Of a DNA stretch of 64,000 nucleotides, positions 32,946 through 45,508 are shown piece after piece. Location: contig WEDG01002821.1 in the NCBI GenBank assembly GCA_017591395.1, forward strand, positions 24,131 to 88,130. The letters are read 5' to 3'. The notes under the pieces are model-generated. The model worked only from the letters and a program-made list of their open reading frames with translations, made no database searches and had not been told where the DNA came from. Position 1 is the first letter of the stretch, and each line of letters begins with the position of its first letter. The DNA comes from Schistocephalus solidus. Its lineage: Eukaryota; Platyhelminthes; Cestoda; Diphyllobothriidea; Diphyllobothriidae. The position numbers and the translations under genes were made by a program.

Positions 32946-35900
32946 CAACATCTGGTTTTGCGCTCCATGGAGCTGCAGTTGGCTGCCCTGGTCAAGTCAG
33001 CCGAGCTCTTTGAGGTTTCTCTGCCAGATTTCCGTCAGCTGAAACAATGCCGACGCAACCTGCGCCTCCTCAAAGTCCTCTGGGACTATGTTTTCGTGGT
33101 TCGCACTCGTATTGCCTCCTGGACCCGCACACCTTGGCTAGAAATTGACGTCGATCAGCTGGACGCTGACTGTCGAAACTTTGCTAAAGACCTGCGTCGG
33201 TTAGACAAGGAGGTGAGGGCGTGGGACACGTATTTGGGCGTGGAGGAAGCAGTCAAAAACATGACCACCTCTCTGCAAGCCGTGAAAGAGCTACAGAACC
33301 CTGCCATCCGGGATCGTCACTGGGCCCAGCTAATGGTCGCTACGGGGGTGAAGTTTAGCATGAACAAGGAGACCACGCTTGCGGATCTTTTGGCCCTCAG
33401 CCTGCATCGTTTTGAGGACGAAGTACGCAATCTAGTTGATAAGGCTGTCAAGGAGATGGCTATGGAGAAGGTGCTGCGGGAACTGAACAACACCTGGAGC
33501 CAGACGGTATTTGAGGTGGAAGAACACGGAAGAACAGGGTTACAATTGCCCAAGTTCAGCGAGGAGCTGATTGAAGTGCTGGAGGATAATCAGGTTCAAT
33601 TACAAAACATGATCACTTCTAAGTACATTGACTTCTTTCGCGACGAGGTCTTTAACTGGCAGTCGAAACTCATGGCCGCTGATCAGGTTATCTCCATTTG
33701 GTCCGAGGTACAACGTGTTTGGTCCTACCTGGAGGCCATCTTTGTGGGCTCCGAGGATATTAAAGAACAATTGCCCGAAGACTCAGAACGTTTCAGGCGC
33801 ATTGATGAGGCCTTCCGAAAAATTATTACTGACGTTGAGGGCAGTCGCAATGTCATCGAGACCACCAGTCGAGCTAACCTCTACGAACGCCTTGAAAAGA
33901 TTCAAAGTGAATTGACGCTCTGTGAAAAGGCCCTCACCGAATACCTGGAAACTAAGAGATTGGCTTTCCCGCGTTTCTACTTCGTCTCCCCTACGGACTT
34001 GCTGGATATCCTTGCCAACGGCAATGCGCCGGAGGTAGTGATGAAGCACCTGACCAAGCTCTTTGACAGCATCGCTGTCCTGCAGTTTCGCAAGAAGCCT
34101 GATGGCAAGACAAACACTAAAGTGGCCCTGGTCATGGAAGCAAAGGACGGCGAAGTAGTGCCCTTGGCTACACCTTGTGACCTTGAAGGGAAGGTCGAGA
34201 GCTGGTTAAACAAGCTGCTGGATGAAATGCGGGCTACCATGCTGCACTATCTGGCTGACAGTGTAAACACCTATGAAGAGAAGCCACGAGAGCAGTGGCT
34301 GTTTGAATACCCAGCGCAAGTATCCCTGGCCGGTTCGCAGATCGCCTGGGCGGCGGAAGTGAATCTTAACTTTGCCCGTCTAGAGGAGGGTTACGAGAAC
34401 GCCCTGAAGGACTTCAACAAAAAACAAGTCTCTCAGCTTAACGCGCTCATAGGCCTCCTGTTGGGCGATCTGACGGCCCAAGAGCGCCAGAAGGTCATGA
34501 CCATCTGCACCATCGACGTGCACAACCGTGACGTGGTGGCCAGGCTAATTAGCCAGCGAGTGGACAGTGCCCAGGCCTTTGCTTGGCTCAGTCAGTTGCG
34601 TCATCGATGGGACGAGGTAAAGAAGGACTGCTTTGCTAATATCTGTGACGCCCAGTTCCGCTACGCGCATGAATACCTGGGTAACACACCACGTCTGGTC
34701 ATCACACCACTGACGGATCGCTGCTATATCACGCTCACTCAGTCACTGCACCTGACCATGAGCGGTGCGCCGGCCGGACCCGCGGGAACCGGTAAAACTG
34801 AGACTACGAAAGACCTCGGTCGTGCATTGGGCGTGATGGTCTACGTCTTCAACTGTTCCGAACAGATGGACTACAAGTCTATTGGCAACATCTACAAAGG
34901 ACTGGCTCAGTCGGGGGCATGGGGCTGTTTCGATGAGTTCAACCGTATCTCTGTGGATGTGCTCTCGGTAGTGGCTGTGCAGGTGAAGTGTATTCAAGAC
35001 GCCATCCGCGATAAACGTGTCAGATTTGACTTCTTGGGTGAAGAAATCAGTCTGGATCCTGTGGTTGGTATCTTTATCACCATGAATCCGGGCTATGCGG
35101 GCCGTACAGAACTACCGGAGAACTTGAAGGCCCTCTTTCGACCCTGCGCCATGGTTGTCCCCGACTTTGAACTGATCTGTGAAATTATGCTTGTAGCGGA
35201 GGGCTTCCAGGATGCGCGCCTGCTGGCGCGCAAGTTCATCACCCTGTATCAACTGTGCAAAGAGCTGCTTTCCAAACAGGACCATTATGACTGGGGTCTA
35301 AGGGCAATCAAATCAGTCCTTGTGGTTGCAGGTGCCTTGAGACGTGGAGATCCGAAGCGTCCGGAAAACCAGGTTCTCATGAGAGCCCTGCGTGACTTCA
35401 ATGTGCCCAAGATGGTGGCTGAGGATATGCCGGTGTTTATGGGTCTCATTGGCGATCTATTCCCTGGCCTAGATGTGCCCCGGAAACGGGATCTTGTCTT
35501 TGAAAAGGAGGTTCGTCAAGCAACGCTGGACTTGAAGCTACAACCAGAAGACAATTTCGTTTTGAAGACTGTTCAGTTGGAGGAGCTATTGGTAGTTCGT
35601 CATTCAGTCTTCATCCTTGGGAACGCAGGCACGGGCAAATCCATGGTTTGGAGGGCCCTGCATCGTACAAATGTCAACCTTAAACTCAAACCTGTTGCAA
35701 TTGACTTAGATCCCAAGGCCGTGAGTAATGATGAGCTTTTTGGCGCGATTAGTTCGGCCACGAGGGAATGGAAGGATGGTTGTTTTCTGTGGTGATGCGT
35801 GACCTGGCCAACATGGTGCAATCGGGACCCAAGTGGATTGTCCTCGACGGTGATATTGACCCCATGTGGATTGAATCCCTGAACACAGTCATGGACGACA

Positions 35901-36037
35901 ACAAGGTCTTGACCTTGGCTAGCAACGAGCGTATCCCACTGACGCCCAGTATGCGCCTGGTCTTTGAGATCAGTCATTTGAAGACTGCAACACCAGCAAC
36001 AGTGTCAAGGGCTGGTATACTCTACATCAATCCACAG
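32946..36037 (+). CDS. DNAH9/17-like: Dynein heavy chain, visible exon 5: linker, AAA1 and AAA2, with one frameshift
   Basis: The exon opens after 'ccttgcag' and closes before 'gtaaag'. Residues 1-560 of the exon form the linker ('[18 protein letters not shown]', '[17 protein letters not shown]'). AAA1 has Walker A 'GPAGTGKT' at residues 611-618 (34776-34799), Walker B 'GCFDEFNR' at about 660, and '[15 protein letters not shown]' at about 711; it is the main ATPase site. AAA2 has Walker A 'GNAGTGKS' at 892-899 (35619-35642). Frame 1 ends with a stop at 35793-35795 after 'EWKDGCFLW'. The following frame resumes at once with '[12 protein letters not shown]' and continues to '[17 protein letters not shown]'. 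The family expects 'EWKDGLFS', which one extra T near 35780 would give. This is either a sequencing or assembly error or a real lesion. Confidence 0.92.
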
Positions 36038-37189
36038 GTAAAGTCAAATTTGCAAAATCTTTGTATGAAAACGTGGTCCGGTTGATAATTAGACCATAAA
36101 CGTTGCAAGTTCAAGCTACTGGACAAGCAGTGAGGACTGGCGTAAGTAGTAGATAAGCCGTGTGAGCGTACAATGGCTGAAACTGAAAAATGCAGGTGTG
36201 GGTTTTGCCGCAAACGCCCAACGGGTCTAGCGGTTTGCTTGTGTTGATCGTCATCGGCCATATAACGGGGATCACACTGATTATGAAGGCGAGTATGTCA
36301 AATGTGAACGAGCATCTGTTTACAGGAAGACAACCCTGGCTTCCTTTACATGGATTATCTGTTTTTGCAGAGATTGTTCGGTTTTAATTCACATAGAGAA
36401 GATTTCAATTGCAACTCCATTGTCTCCGCTAAAGAACCTCTCTTAGACGACCGCTTGATCAAACCAAACCGCTATCGTTTACTGTACTCGATTAGATAAA
36501 TTCCATCGCCTACTCTGACCACTAACTTATCATTGATCACATATATTTTATAAATTTATCCAAACAAACTGTCAATAACTGGAGTTGCACACGCGTTTGA
36601 CCAAGTATTCATTCTTCTTGCTAGTTATTAGTTTAAAATAAAGTGCTTGCACCCAGGCGGAAATCGTAATTCTACGATTTGTTTGAGTATTTTTCCGTTC
36701 ACGGGATTTGAAAGGTTTCAAGAAGGTTTGTGAGTTTTCCTTTTTCCCAGGTATTTGGAGTAGCAAGATGTTTGTTCCTGTCAACACCGGCCATGCATGG
36801 ATTTTGCTCTGCTAAGTTGTTTTTGAAAACTGAAAACGATACAACACCACAGATCGTATCTCATTACTTTTTGTCACTCAGTAAACCCCTTGATACTTAG
36901 TTATTATCTTAAAAATGAGACTCTGGTCAATGGCCAAGAGGAGCCTCAATGGACACCAGTATTTCAGAATAATTTGAGCTCAACTCTCCATATTGTTACC
37001 CTTTTTGCCCACTAAGTCCATAAAAGCAGTGTCTCGCTCACTTTTTATCCCCGTGCTTGCTGGCCCTTTTAGGAAAAGGGGGATATTTGAGGTTGCGGCG
37101 CAGTTATTCTCTTGAGTTAACGAGGCGACAGGACACGGAAGTAAAAACGCACCGCCCGAGGTGGCCCTGTGCACAATTGCAAGAAGGGT

Positions 37190-37330
37190 AAATCTTCCTG
37201 TGTCTTAACTGTAGCCCTTGTATTAACCCCAAGCCTACCCCAAACTATAACCTAACTCACCGCATCGATAGCCCTAACCACTAACCATAAATATTCCTCT
37301 ATTTTCACTGGAATCGAAGCAAATACACGT
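37190..37330 (-). repeat. Fragment with degenerate CCCTAA-like core
   Basis: Within intron 5, the sequence has spaced 'aacccc', 'ccctaacc' and 'aacctaac' blocks like the cores of the MITE family described at 44343-44708 and 48682-48965, in the opposite orientation. No inverted ends were found here. Confidence 0.4.
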
Positions 37331-37752
37331 ATATTTCGGGCAGTTCTTGTTCACATGTGTGTAACTTTCAATTGAGAACTCCTGTTTGCATCGGCTGATA
37401 CAAACTTTGGAATATACTGAATTGTATAACGGCCCTTGATAAAGCTATGGATATGGGTGCTTACAACTTATAAAAATTAGCCTTGTTATGATTCATCCTC
37501 AGTTGAAAATACCTCCAAATTTTTAGATGATAACCCTAATCAAAGACTTCATTAGCCCCGTGATCTCTGCTACATGCTTAAAAGTCACAAAAGTTCATTT
37601 TTGCAAGATGCATTAGAGTCTGTAGCTTCAAGACTCGCGCTTCACTTCTATCTGGCAGGTAGAAAATCCTCTCCAAATTTCCCTTTTGACATACCTAGTG
37701 TTCATTTTCTGTGAGCTGCCACGGTTATGCCTCGATCGTGTTTATTTTTCAG

Positions 37753-38226
37753 GACTTGGGTTGGATGCCGTTCGTTTCCAGTTGGCTAACACTTCGTGAG
37801 AATCGTTCGGAACAGGCCAATCTCCTTATCCTCTTTGAACGCTACGTTCCCATCTGCCTGGAGGCACTAAAATTGCGCTTCAAGAAGATCATCCCTATTG
37901 TTGAGATTGCACATGTGCAGATGCTGTGTTACCTCCTGGATGCACATCTCATCCCGGCCAACACACCTGCGGACAGCCCCAAGGAACTCTACGAGTTGTA
38001 CTTTGTCTTCTGCGCCGTCTGGGCTTTTGGTGGCTCCCTGTTCCAGGACCAGCTGATGGACCATCGTCTGGAGTTCTCCAAGTGGTGGATATCCGAATTC
38101 AAAAGCGTGAAGTTCCCCAGTCAGGGCACTGTGTTTGACTACTTCATTGATCCGGAGTCAAAGAAGTTTGAGCCCTGGTTGAAACGCGTTGATGAGTTCA
38201 CACTGGACCAGGATATTCCACTTCAA
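37753..38226 (+). CDS. DNAH9/17-like: Dynein heavy chain, visible exon 6: AAA2 to AAA3 junction
   Basis: The 158 codons start 'DLGWMPFVSSWL' after 'atttttcag' and end 'DQDIPLQ' before 'gtaggt'. The strings 'YVPICLEALKLRFKKIIP' and 'FVFCAVWAFGGSLFQDQ' match the helical part after AAA2 in beta-type chains. Phase 0 on both sides. Confidence 0.93.
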
Positions 38227-38859
38227 GTAGGTTTTCTAAGTCTATGCACTAACAGGGGATTTGCACCCCTTGGAATTTTTACTAAAATTCTACAAATGTG
38301 TACTCTTTCCGAAATGATTACTTTAGTAAATTTGTAACATTAATTACCGTACAGGCTAACCCCAAGATATATCAGTCATGTAAGGATGCCGGCTTTTAAT
38401 CGAGCTTCTTTCTGGGCAGCTGATGTATTGTCACTCCTGGAATTTGGTCTTTGCAAGAGCGCGAGTTTTTCCAAGTTTTCCTGAAAAGTACCTGCGTTAA
38501 TGTGTTTTATAAAAATAATTGCTGTCAAGCTTTGCTGGAATGTTGAATTTTGTGACAACGGTGGCCTTGTATTTGCGAGCTGCCAGTGATGCCTGTTGTC
38601 GGGCGTTTAGGTTACCTGACCTCAATATTCTGCATGTAATCCGCGGCTTACTTTTATTACTTTTTCGTGGGCTTGTGAAACGCGAGTTATCATTGATATG
38701 CGTCTACTAAATGTCTCTCTTCAGGGGTCCCCACTAAACTAAAACGATAAATTTGGAAAGCGGATTTGAATAGGATACCTACAATAACTGTCTTGTTGGT
38801 TGAGGCGAAGAGGTGACTTCCGGGAAGCAGTTCGGAAGAATAAGGAGAATAAGAAGACG

Positions 38860-39303
38860 CGATTATTCTAACATGCCGTTTATTGACCCAACGTTTAGGA
38901 TTCTTTCTCGAACCCATCATCAGAGACAGCTGCAGAAAAGGGTACATGGAGCACAAGTTACGCAGTATTTATAGGGCATTGTGGCCAGGTGATCACAGGC
39001 CTACTATCGTTGGTAATCCTCGTGTTCATCGCGCGGGGTTGTGGTTGGTACTAGGATTCCTATTTGGTTCGTACCCATGATGAAATCATGGGCAGTAATG
39101 ACTCGGGTACGTATCGACAAGCCATCATCGCATCAACTGCGAGCTCCCGCGATGATCACGGGGGCTGCCAGCGGGAGCAGGCCTGTGGATGCCTATAAAT
39201 ACTGCGCAACTTGCGCCCCAAGTAGCCTTTTCTGCAACTGTCTCTGAGTGTGGGTTCGAGAAAGAATCCGAAATGTCGGGCCAATAAACACAATTTTCCA
39301 GCG
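38860..39303. repeat. Foldback element with ~115-bp arms in intron 6
   Basis: The left arm (38860-38974) and right arm (39192-39303) are reverse complements over about 115 bp. They share 'ggattctttctcgaaccca', 'cagagacag', 'tgcagaaaagg' and 'gcagtatttatag'. The loop is about 218 bp. The arm core 'ccatcatcagagacag' recurs at 55780 and 56330, so it is a dispersed family. Confidence 0.85.
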
Positions 39304-39999
39304 ATCCCCTCTTTTTAATCTTCCTAATAACTAATTTACTATTTACCCATTTTCCCCTTCTCTGTTCAAGTCTAGTTGATTTTCGTTGCAAGGCTACAAA
39401 CCATTTGGTTCATCAGGTGGGTTCGACTGTTTTTTCGTACATCCTCTCCTTCCTGCAAGGGTGCATTATTTAAATGACCATTTGGGGCCCATATTCGCAC
39501 TAATAGGTTCTTGCTTTGCATGCATAGTGGCAGTTGTGATCGTAAACAGTAACGCTACTATGTGCACTCGTTGGACGGTATATAAGTCTTTTGTACATCC
39601 CAGTTACCACAATGCGTCTCGGAAAGCTTGATTGAGAAGGGAGTTCGCAAACTACTGGGCCTGCGAGCACTTCCTGCCATAGCCAGCCGGGAGTAACGCG
39701 GTTGAAGGTATGTTGGTCGACAGTACGAAGGATCCCAACTCACAGACGAGGGGAAACAGCGTTACTAATCAAGCTTGCACTGAGATGAATTTTCTTAGAG
39801 CAGGCAGTTGCAGCAAGCCGTCGCTTCTGCCGAGTGACAGTCTTCAATGTTTTTAGTCCCTTGGCTCTGTCCGTCGACAGCCAATCAGCAAAGAACGCAG
39901 CGAGTGATGATAGGGATGCTAGGGATGCGCGGCTCCAGCGGCAAATTGGTAGAGAAGGTGCGACGGACAGAAAGTCGTCATGAGATAACGGCCGCGCTG

Positions 40000-40600
40000 G
40001 TGACCACAGAAACAGTCTAGCACAGCTCCTCAGCCCATTGGTGAGAATGGTATGTTTGAGTGCACTTCAGGGTGACTAATTGCACCGATGCCTTCTCAGC
40101 AGGATTGGAGTCTGTGTATGGCTGATAAGAGAGGAATACGCCTGAGCTTACCCCCATCGGTATATGGGGCATATAGGGTGCACCAGGTGGAATAGTTATT
40201 TGATTGAACCCACAATAGTCGCACGAGGTTGTCATGTCAGAGCAAAACAGGGTTTGTACTGCGTTTTGGAAGAGAAGGAGAAAGACACCAGTAGAAGTCA
40301 GGTAGTTGGTATAGGAACTCGTGATGGTCAGGGCCTCCGACGCGTGTGTCTGTGTGTGTATCTGTTCGCTAGAGTGCTGTCGGTGTAAGTGAATAAACTT
40401 CATGTAAGAGTCAGTCAGTGTCCGTTTGATCAATTGATTGAATGATATCAGTTTTTGGGCACTTATGATTGACTGTTCATGAGGCTGTATGCATGCATTG
40501 TCCGGCAGTTTGTGAAATGAGATCATATGGCCTCTAGCGCATTGTGGACGCCTGAAGCTTTACAGTAATTCAACGGTGACCCATAGCACCGTGATTCTAC
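40000..40600 (+). mobile_element. Possible LTR-retrotransposon remnant: LTR end plus primer-binding site
   Basis: A polyadenylation signal AATAAA (40392-40397) follows a stretch resembling an LTR. A 'tttaca' end near 40564 is followed after about ten bases by 'ggtgaccc' (40575-40582) and then 'ccgtgattc'. This recalls the tRNA-Trp primer-binding site used by CsRn1-type Gypsy elements of flatworms. No second LTR and no gag or pol frame were found, so this is tentative. Confidence 0.3.
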
Positions 40601-40699
40601 CATCGTGCAGAGTGTGGCGGCCACAGAGGAGCACTCACCTTGTCTGAAAACCGAATTCAGATGAGGTCGGCTGGTGTATTTCCTGAATGCCAACATATT

Positions 40700-40780
40700 T
40701 AACCGTCTAGAGTTTGGGTTCAGTTGGTAGAGAAGAACCAGGCACGTTGTTTGTCAGAGTTTTGATCCTGCTTTGCTCGT
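40700..40780 (+). repeat. Possible tRNA-derived SINE fragment
   Basis: The sequence contains 'gttcagttggtagagaag' (box A-like) and about 45 bases later 'gagttttgatcctg' (box B-like, TTTGATC in place of TTCGATC). The spacing is tRNA-like, but no acceptor stem pairs. It lies in intron 6. Confidence 0.35.
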
Positions 40781-42440
40781 AGAACATGATGGACAAAACC
40801 GCGCAAATCTTTCTTGCTGGGCTCCAATTATCGCGCTACCACCACCGCCAGTTAACACATCTCGGCGGATGAACCATCGGTGTGCAGACGCAAGTGAAGC
40901 ACAATACAACGTCGAAAATATTTTTTCTTGCTTTTTTATATCGTTCGAAGAACTTTTTATTTGTTTGCACAAAGAACTCCTAAAACTGACGGCATTCCTA
41001 TTTGGATACTCCATAACCCCACAACTTCCGAGGCCAGGAGTCTTGCCGTATAATTCTTTCTTAAGGTCAGTCTAACATCCCTCCACGTCTGCTTATCAGA
41101 CTTCTTATGAGTCCATAAAATTGAACTGATCTATTTTAATGCTTGCAAAGCATTTTCCACCCCCGCCCCACTCTACCATGACCTTAGCCTCGCTTTGCAA
41201 AAAACCGCTCCTTCGTTCTGCGGGCTGCGTGCGAATTCGTATGCTAACTGTGTATTAGTGTAATCTCTTATGCGGTGTCTGGATTTTCACCCTTCGGTCT
41301 ATTGTTTTGCCTGTTCGCTCACTTTTATAAGTTTAATATGCTCAATCACAACTGTCAGGACAACGAGCCCGCGGCTCTATGATAGGGCGTTGGACAACTT
41401 AACGCTAAATGCTCAGAGAACGTGGTGATAGAAACCGCAGATTTCCAAAGCCTTGGCTTGATTATGGCTGGCTGAAGACAGCTAGTACGCCAGAAATGAC
41501 CACCACGGCGCCTCTGGTTCTTTATCTACATACATTTAATGAGTATAAGCCACCTGAGAAGCTTCAAGGGAAGATTTAAGTGTTCCAAGACCTGATTACA
41601 CAAAATCATCTTCACTTTCTGTCTAACTTGTCTTGGTAGCTTGAACGAATTATCGATATGGGCCTGTGTTAGGGCTAATTGGCCGTACCGCCAGTTTATC
41701 CCTTAACCTATAGCTCACCCGGTGTTTCCTGAATGGAAAATTGATACCTCCGTTACGCTTACTAATTGTTCATTGTGTTGTCAACTAGAACGTCACAAAC
41801 GACTACATATAACCCGATCCTCTCACGAAATGCATAGCAAGTATTATAAACTACCGTACGGATGCACTTCCGTTCCAGTGGTTCGTGCCCTGGATCCCGC
41901 CAATGTTAGTTCCCCGTTGGCCACAGATTTACTTCAACGTTTTTATTGGCTTGTTGCATGAAACGCCGCGTTTTTTGTCAATATTTTATGCGCTTAAACA
42001 AACCCTGATGATTACACTAATTGCTTTACTATTCTACACTTTTGAGGTTTGTTTTGCCCACTTACCGTATTCTTAACCTCTCAACCCCAATTTCCACTAA
42101 ACAACCTTTCGTGATGACTTAACAGTTTACTTAAGGTCAGTGTTGGAACAATTGAATCCAACTCGCTTCCATTTCAATGCATTTTTATTTAATTCAGATC
42201 ATGAAAATTGGCGCAGCGATACCTGTGATGCGCAAAGGACGCTAATATTATGGTTTGTCAGTATGGTAGATGGATGAAGCAATTAACCGAATCTGTGTAA
42301 GACATAGAGCGAACTCGCATTTTGCCATGTGTTTGTTTTATTAATATAATGCGGTGCCGCACCAGACTGTGCAATTCAAAAGATGTGAATCAGGAGCGAT
42401 TAAACGAGTGGGAAACAGGCAAAGTTTGTGGTTAAAGGAG
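40781..42440. other. Intron 6 sequence without supported features
   Basis: Short frames only, none with recognisable domains. Part of 41400-41550 vaguely resembles 62700-62830 ('cttggcttgattatggctgg' against 'ggggtttggttatggctag'), suggesting another old dispersed repeat. Confidence 0.35.
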
Positions 42441-42444
42441 GTTA

Positions 42445-42570
42445 AATTGGGTTATATGGTATGTCTAAGGCAAACTTAACCCTAACATTACCTTTTAAAA
42501 TAATCCTGATCTTAAAACTAACCTAAATCTCGACCCTAAACGTAATCGTTTTCGCAAGTTTAACCGCAAG
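42445..42570 (-). repeat. Fragment with degenerate CCCTAA-like core
   Basis: Spaced 'aaccctaac', 'aactaacc' and 'gaccctaaac' blocks in intron 6 resemble the core of the MITE family at 44343-44708. Clear ends are missing. Confidence 0.4.
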
Positions 42571-42848
42571 CGTCTGTAATAAAAACATTTCTACCTAAAT
42601 GAGATAAGTAGGTATATAATTATGTTCTTATATACAATAAAAACTAGCTTAAAAGCCCAAACACGCGTGGTTCGCCGATCTTGTGCCGCTACATGACACA
42701 GCTGCAAGGGTTTCAGCTCATCAGTGGGTCTCCCAGCGTTGCCCCGTGTTTTCGGGTATGTTATAGTAAAAAACGTCGTGCTACATATTCACTTCTCGTC
42801 TTTAACTCGTTAGGAAAGATGCTTGTATGTGTGATGTATTCCTTTCAG

Positions 42849-43322
42849 TCGGTGTTGGTACCCACGGCGGAAACAACACGTTTGCGATACTTTCTGAACC
42901 TCCTGGTGGCTGCTCGTCGACCGGTTATGCTTGTTGGCACAGCCGGAACAGGGAAGTCAGTGGTGGTACGGAGCAAGCTGGATGAAATGGGTGAAGACTT
43001 TATTGTGGTCAACGTGCCCTTCAACTTCTATACGAACAGCGAAATGCTTCAACGAAGCCTAGAGAAGAATCTTGAAAAGAAGGCGGGCAGAACTTTCGGA
43101 CCACCAGGATCGAAACGTATTATCTACTTCATTGATGACCTCAATATGCCTGAGGTCGACAAGTACTTTACGGTTCAACCGCACGCTCTCATGCGGCAAC
43201 ACATTGATCATTCACACTGGTACGATAGGACGAAATTGATTCTGAAAGACATCGTAAATACACAGTACCTGGCATGCATGAACCCCACTGCTGGCAGTTT
43301 CACTGTTGATCCACGCCTGCAG
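42849..43322 (+). CDS. DNAH9/17-like: Dynein heavy chain, visible exon 7: AAA3
   Basis: After 'cctttcag' the exon reads '[20 protein letters not shown]'. Walker A 'GTAGTGKS' lies at exon residues 30-37 (42936-42959), and Walker B is in '[16 protein letters not shown]'. It ends '[14 protein letters not shown]' before 'gttagt'. AAA3 is the regulatory ATP site of dynein. Both nucleotide-binding motifs are complete. Confidence 0.94.
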
Positions 43323-44342
43323 GTTAGTATTGACCAAAATTAACCCACATGCTTTATTTATTCCCTACAGGCTCTTTAGTAAGTTACTTTTAATTTGAGG
43401 CGTTCGTTTGTTTTATTATTAAAACGTATTCGAAGCTTCCCATCTTACCGGCAAATTGAAAGTTGCCAATTGTGTGTGCTAACTTTAGTTTTTTTGGCTG
43501 TTTAGATTCTTAATAATTTTTAATTGTAAGATTGTATGCCAGACAGATATGTCGGAATGCATAGGTAATTCTGACTCCCCTAAAAGAACGTCAAGTAAGT
43601 TTTGCAACTTAAGTCTGCTACCGTAGATAAGTCTGATACAGGCTACCTGTGCTGATCTCTTTCGCACTTGTACTCACTATTGTTTAAAAGATTCGTGGGC
43701 AAATTTGGTATCCCCTTTTCGATGGTTACCGATGCCGAGCCGTGATAAGCTACGTATGCCAGTGGGCGACCGATTTGGCAGTCATTAGCGCATATGCATC
43801 AGTGATCGACTTTCGCGCCATCCCATTGACTTCAACTCGCGCGCATGATTTCCTTGTCTCTCGGAGACGACTTTGCGGTCTTTAGTCCCTTACGTTTCAT
43901 TTTTTACCGACTAAAGAGGTTTTTCAGCTCATACTATTTTTGGAAGGGCTGTAAACACCTCCTACAACCCACTTCTGTAACTAGGTGGTCACTAGCTACA
44001 CGAGGACACTCATTATGCCTTTCTAACCCTCACTTCGCTTATTCTCGGATAAAGTAGACTGTCCATAGTGTCGGAAAGGGTACTCTTCGCTGCACATAGC
44101 GCTGGCAACTAAATAGAATGGTCATAAGTTATACACCAAAACACCATGATGAATGAGTAGTAAGCCGGTCAGTGCCTAAAGGCGTCCTTATACTCGGTAT
44201 TTACTGCTCCAAGTCATTTTATTGACTTTTCAACTCATTCATTGTGTCCTTTAGAGTGGAGAGTCGGTAAAATTTTATGAAGGGGAGGTAATTTAATTTA
44301 CTGAGTATAGTTGATGAAGCCGTCGCATAGTGAAGATTTTTC

Positions 44343-44708
44343 GGTAAGGATGCTTTGTATGGCCGCCTAACCAGGACATGGGAACATGAACCACCCGCAG
44401 AACATGCAGCTTAAAGTCAAATTTCGCTAAATTAGTTTTAGGAGTAAGGCGCAGGTTAGAGTTAGGTTTAGGGTTAGGTTTAAGTTTGAGGTTAAGGTCA
44501 GAGCTGGGGTTAGGGTCACGATTATGTTAAAGGTTGACGTTTTAGGCCGTGGCAACCATATAGTTTAGATTTAGGTTAGGGCTAGGGTTAACAGTTCCGT
44601 TTTATGCTAGGGTTAAAAAACGGGAATGTGTACCATTCCTAAAATTTCTCGCAAGGGCACCTATTTTAAGCGGGTGGGGCCTTCCTATTCCCGGCGGCCC
44701 TCCTTACC
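44343..44708 (+). repeat. MITE-like element with telomere-like core, copy 1
   Basis: It starts 'ggtaaggatgctttgtatg' and ends 'ggcggccctccttacc', so its ends are imperfect inverted repeats (ggtaagg/ccttacc, then a ggccgcc/ggcggcc pairing). Next to the left end is 'gggaacatgaaccacccgc'. The middle (44440-44620) is a degenerate GGTTAG-rich tract. No coding capacity. Confidence 0.65.
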
Positions 44709-45508
44709 ACTTTGCCAGTCGCCACCCGGATCTAAATCTCACCTGAAGTTTACAGGTACGCTGACTCAGTGGATATAAGGTGACACGCACGCACTTGTCT
44801 CTCAAAAGCTTCGTGTTTGATGTGAAATAGTTTTTTTTTGAATAAATCGAGATTCGGGACCTTTAAACGCCTGTGCATGCTACGCAGAAATTATGAACAT
44901 GAATGTTGAGAGGAAAAGGAAGAAGAAGAAGAATGTGTAAAAGAAGAGGAAAAAGGATAGTGTGCAGCTAGAAGGTGAGTAAAACATGTGGGATAGTCTT
45001 GACGTCGCTAGAATTTCCAAACGGACCCAACTTTGACATAAACCTTTTAATGGGAGGATTTGGTTTTTACAACATCTTGCTCAACTTTATAATTATGGCC
45101 CTTAAAAGATATAAATAATCCTCCAAAGATAGGATGACTGTCATCAGTAAAGCATACTCTATATTATAAGGTCAAGGTGCTCGCTTATCTACCCATTCGT
45201 ATTACAAACTAAACCACCGGGCAAAATGTAACGGGTCTTGAGCTGACTAATGCCTGAGGCTTTGTTGAGAAATTAATCGACAAATCGAACTACCACCTGC
45301 ATCTATTGCCCTGAGCAGCTATATCCAAAGGCTTTTACTACTGGACATTGCGTGCATATAACCCTTTATATTTGCTGCCGGTTCTACTGTTATCTTATCT
45401 CTGTCGACGGATACTCTACTCGACCAGCCCTCTGTTTTTGCGTGAATAGCTGCTCCTTTTGCCGCATACGGTTACTAACTTAGCCTTTACTTATTTCCCT
45501 TTTTCTAG

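Noticed and set aside
33317..36261. Several minus-strand frames under the dynein exons
   Set aside because: They are antisense shadows of GC-rich dynein coding sequence.
40017..40526. 169-codon minus frame
   Set aside because: No domain, low-complexity codon use, and it overlaps a possible LTR remnant; no splice or start evidence.
44440..44620. True interstitial telomere array
   Set aside because: Words are only loosely GGTTAG-like with variable spacing, and the tract lies within a repeat with inverted ends, so it is the core of a dispersed element.
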